DNA of 64,000 nucleotides from Burkholderia sp. (GTDB lineage Bacteria; Pseudomonadota; Gammaproteobacteria; Burkholderiales; Burkholderiaceae): contig JAIRVP010000052.1 in assembly GCA_031253835.1 (NCBI GenBank), positions 62,001 through 126,000 of the forward strand, read 5' to 3'. The stretch's first letter is position 1, and each line of letters starts with the position of its first letter. This document shows, one piece after another, positions 62,699 through 64,000 of the stretch. The notes beneath the pieces are model-generated. The model did not search any database and was not told the DNA's origin. It worked only from the letters and a program-made list of their open reading frames with translations. A program made the position numbers and the translations under genes.

Positions 62699-64000
62699 AT
62701 GAACCCGTCCTTCCTCATTACCGCCCTGTTGTGGCTGTCGGTGGCGGGGCTCGCGTTCGCGGTCGCGAAGCGCTCGTCCTACTGGCGCCTGGGCCGCGCC
62801 ACGGCGCCCGGCTCGTTCGGCGTCGCGAACCTGTTCGCGATCCCGAAGCGCTATTTCGTCGACCTGCACCACGTGGTCGCCCGCGATCCGTACATCGCGA
62901 AGACGCACGTCGCGACGGCCGGCGGCGCGATCGGCGCGCTGGCGCTGGTGTTCATCAACTACGGCCTGGCGATCTACTCGCCGTGGCTCGACAAGCTGAT
63001 CTTCCTCGCGGCGCTTGCAATGCTGGTCGGTGCGGTGTTCGTGTGGCGCCGGCGCGCGGCGAAGGACGTGCCGGCCCGCCTGTCGCGCGGCCCGTGGAAT
63101 ACGCTGCCCTGGCTGCTCGGCTCGTTCGCGCTCGGCCTCGTGCTGTTCATGCTGGTGCCGACGGGCGCGATGTCGGGGGCGTTCGCGGTGATCTGCGCGC
63201 TGCTGATCGGCGTCGGCGCGTTCACGATGACGATCGGCGCCGCGAAGGGCGGCCCGATGAAACACGCGATCGCCGGCCTGCTGCACCTCGCGTTCCACCC
63301 GCGCCAGGAGCGTTTTTCCGCGACGCGCGAATCGTTCACCGGCAACGGTACGGCTACGCCGCCGACCGCGCTGAAGCTGCCGGACATCGAGCATCAGGAA
63401 TACGGTGTCGCGAAGCCGGTCGAGTTTCGCTGGAACCAGCTGCTGAGCTTCGACGCGTGCGTGCAGTGCGGCAAGTGCGAAGCCGCGTGCCCCGCGTTCG
63501 CGTCGGGCCAGCCGCTGAACCCGAAGAAGCTGATCCAGGATCTCGTCGTCGGGATGGCCGGCGGCACCGATGCGGCGTACGCGGGCAGCCCGTCGCCGGG
63601 CCTCGCGGTCGGCCAGCATCGCGGCGAGCCGAACGGCCCGATCGTGTCGGGCCTGATCGAGGAACAGACGCTGTGGTCGTGCACGACCTGCCGCGCGTGC
63701 GTGCAGGAATGCCCGATGCTGATCGAACACGTCGACGCGATCGTCGACATGCGCCGCAACCGCACGCTCGTGCACGGCACGGTGCCCGGCAAGGGCCAGG
63801 AAGTGCTCGCGAACCTGCGCGAGACGGGCACGATGGGCGGCTACGACACGGCTGCACGCTACGACTGGTCGGTCGACCTGAGCGCGCCGGTCGCGCAGCC
63901 GGGCAAGCCGGTCGACGTGCTGTTCGTCGCGGGCGAAGGCGCATTCGACATGCGTTATCAACGCACGCTGCGTGCGTTCGTCACGGTGCTGAACAAGGCG
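62699..64000 (+). CDS. dgcB: Dimethylglycine demethylase subunit DgcB, 3' end missing
   Basis: The first 434 residues are present. The N-terminal half has five or six membrane segments (ITALLWLSVAGLAFAVAK; VATAGGAIGALALVFINYG; LGSFALGLVLFMLV). A two-cluster ferredoxin region follows with CVQCGKCEAACP and CTTCRACVQECP, then the start of a CCG-type heterodisulfide-reductase-like domain. DgcB carries electrons from DgcA to the quinone pool. The gene runs off the right edge. Confidence 0.92.
   Translation, partial: MNPSFLITALLWLSVAGLAFAVAKRSSYWRLGRATAPGSFGVANLFAIPKRYFVDLHHVVARDPYIAKTHVATAGGAIGALALVFINYGLAIYSPWLDKLIFLAALAMLVGAVFVWRRRAAKDVPARLSRGPWNTLPWLLGSFALGLVLFMLVPTGAMSGAFAVICALLIGVGAFTMTIGAAKGGPMKHAIAGLLHLAFHPRQERFSATRESFTGNGTATPPTALKLPDIEHQEYGVAKPVEFRWNQLLSFDACVQCGKCEAACPAFASGQPLNPKKLIQDLVVGMAGGTDAAYAGSPSPGLAVGQHRGEPNGPIVSGLIEEQTLWSCTTCRACVQECPMLIEHVDAIVDMRRNRTLVHGTVPGKGQEVLANLRETGTMGGYDTAARYDWSVDLSAPVAQPGKPVDVLFVAGEGAFDMRYQRTLRAFVTVLNKA

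Noticed and set aside
60521..63961. Minus-strand open frame of 1146 codons opposite dgcA and dgcB
   Set aside because: Same shadow effect; the composition is Arg/Val/His/Asp-rich with no recognisable domain, and dgcAB motifs are unambiguous.

Overview
The window is GC-rich (third codon positions are mostly G or C) and reads as a Burkholderia genome, most likely the Burkholderia cepacia complex and probably a secondary replicon. The taxonomic call is inference from codon use, tandem DUF2957-type lipoproteins, a Burkholderia-style rhamnolipid operon and the choline/glycine-betaine genes. I saw no rRNA, tRNA, CRISPR array, transposase or integrase.

Left part (1-27.7 kb), mixed accessory metabolism: a truncated S15-type peptidase/hydrolase (-), a LolC/E-like permease without its ATPase (-), an alpha-2-macroglobulin/PbpC pair (+), a GNAT acetyltransferase (-), and a three-gene unit of halogenase-like flavoprotein, 66-aa protein and lysophospholipid-type acyltransferase (+). 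Next come a small HTH regulator divergent from an unrecognised 299-aa gene, an aldo/keto reductase, a CMD-family protein and a LysR regulator, an esterase, DinB and YCII-type proteins, a metallo-beta-lactamase fold protein, an MFS transporter, an ABC-2 exporter and a small cupin.

Middle (28-37.5 kb): a cell-surface module of two DUF2957-type lipoproteins, an OmpW-like porin and two PraB-like secreted proteins, in which two genes have tandem paralogues. It is followed by an unrecognised 373-aa protein and a tight operon of MGDG-synthase-like glycosyltransferase, membrane protein and exported dual-specificity phosphatase, closed by a strong hairpin.

Right part (37.5-64 kb): one-carbon and osmolyte metabolism surrounding a glycolipid operon. 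betI-betB-betA (choline to glycine betaine) lies on the minus strand. fdhA (formaldehyde oxidation), a GbdR-type activator, glyA, an M19 dipeptidase-like protein, a PA5397-like protein, dgcA and dgcB (dimethylglycine demethylation) complete most of the route from choline to serine/glycine. Betaine monooxygenase and sarcosine oxidase genes are not in the window. Between betI and fdhA sits an uninterrupted operon: rhlA, a carboxyl-methyltransferase-like gene, rhlB, an EmrB-type MFS pump, rhlC, a NodT-type outer-membrane factor and an EmrA-type adaptor. Together they encode synthesis and probable tripartite export of di-rhamnolipid. Upstream of rhlA is the most AT-rich stretch in the window, with an imperfect inverted repeat and a perfect 7+7 dyad.

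Most interesting leads: the methyltransferase inside the rhamnolipid operon, the AT-rich rhlA control region, the apparently leaderless HTH gene with its divergent unknown partner, the K79/WxWxIP halogenase-like flavoprotein beside an acyltransferase, and the duplicated lipoprotein/OmpW/PraB surface module. Functions come from sequence motifs and remembered family knowledge only; no database search was run.
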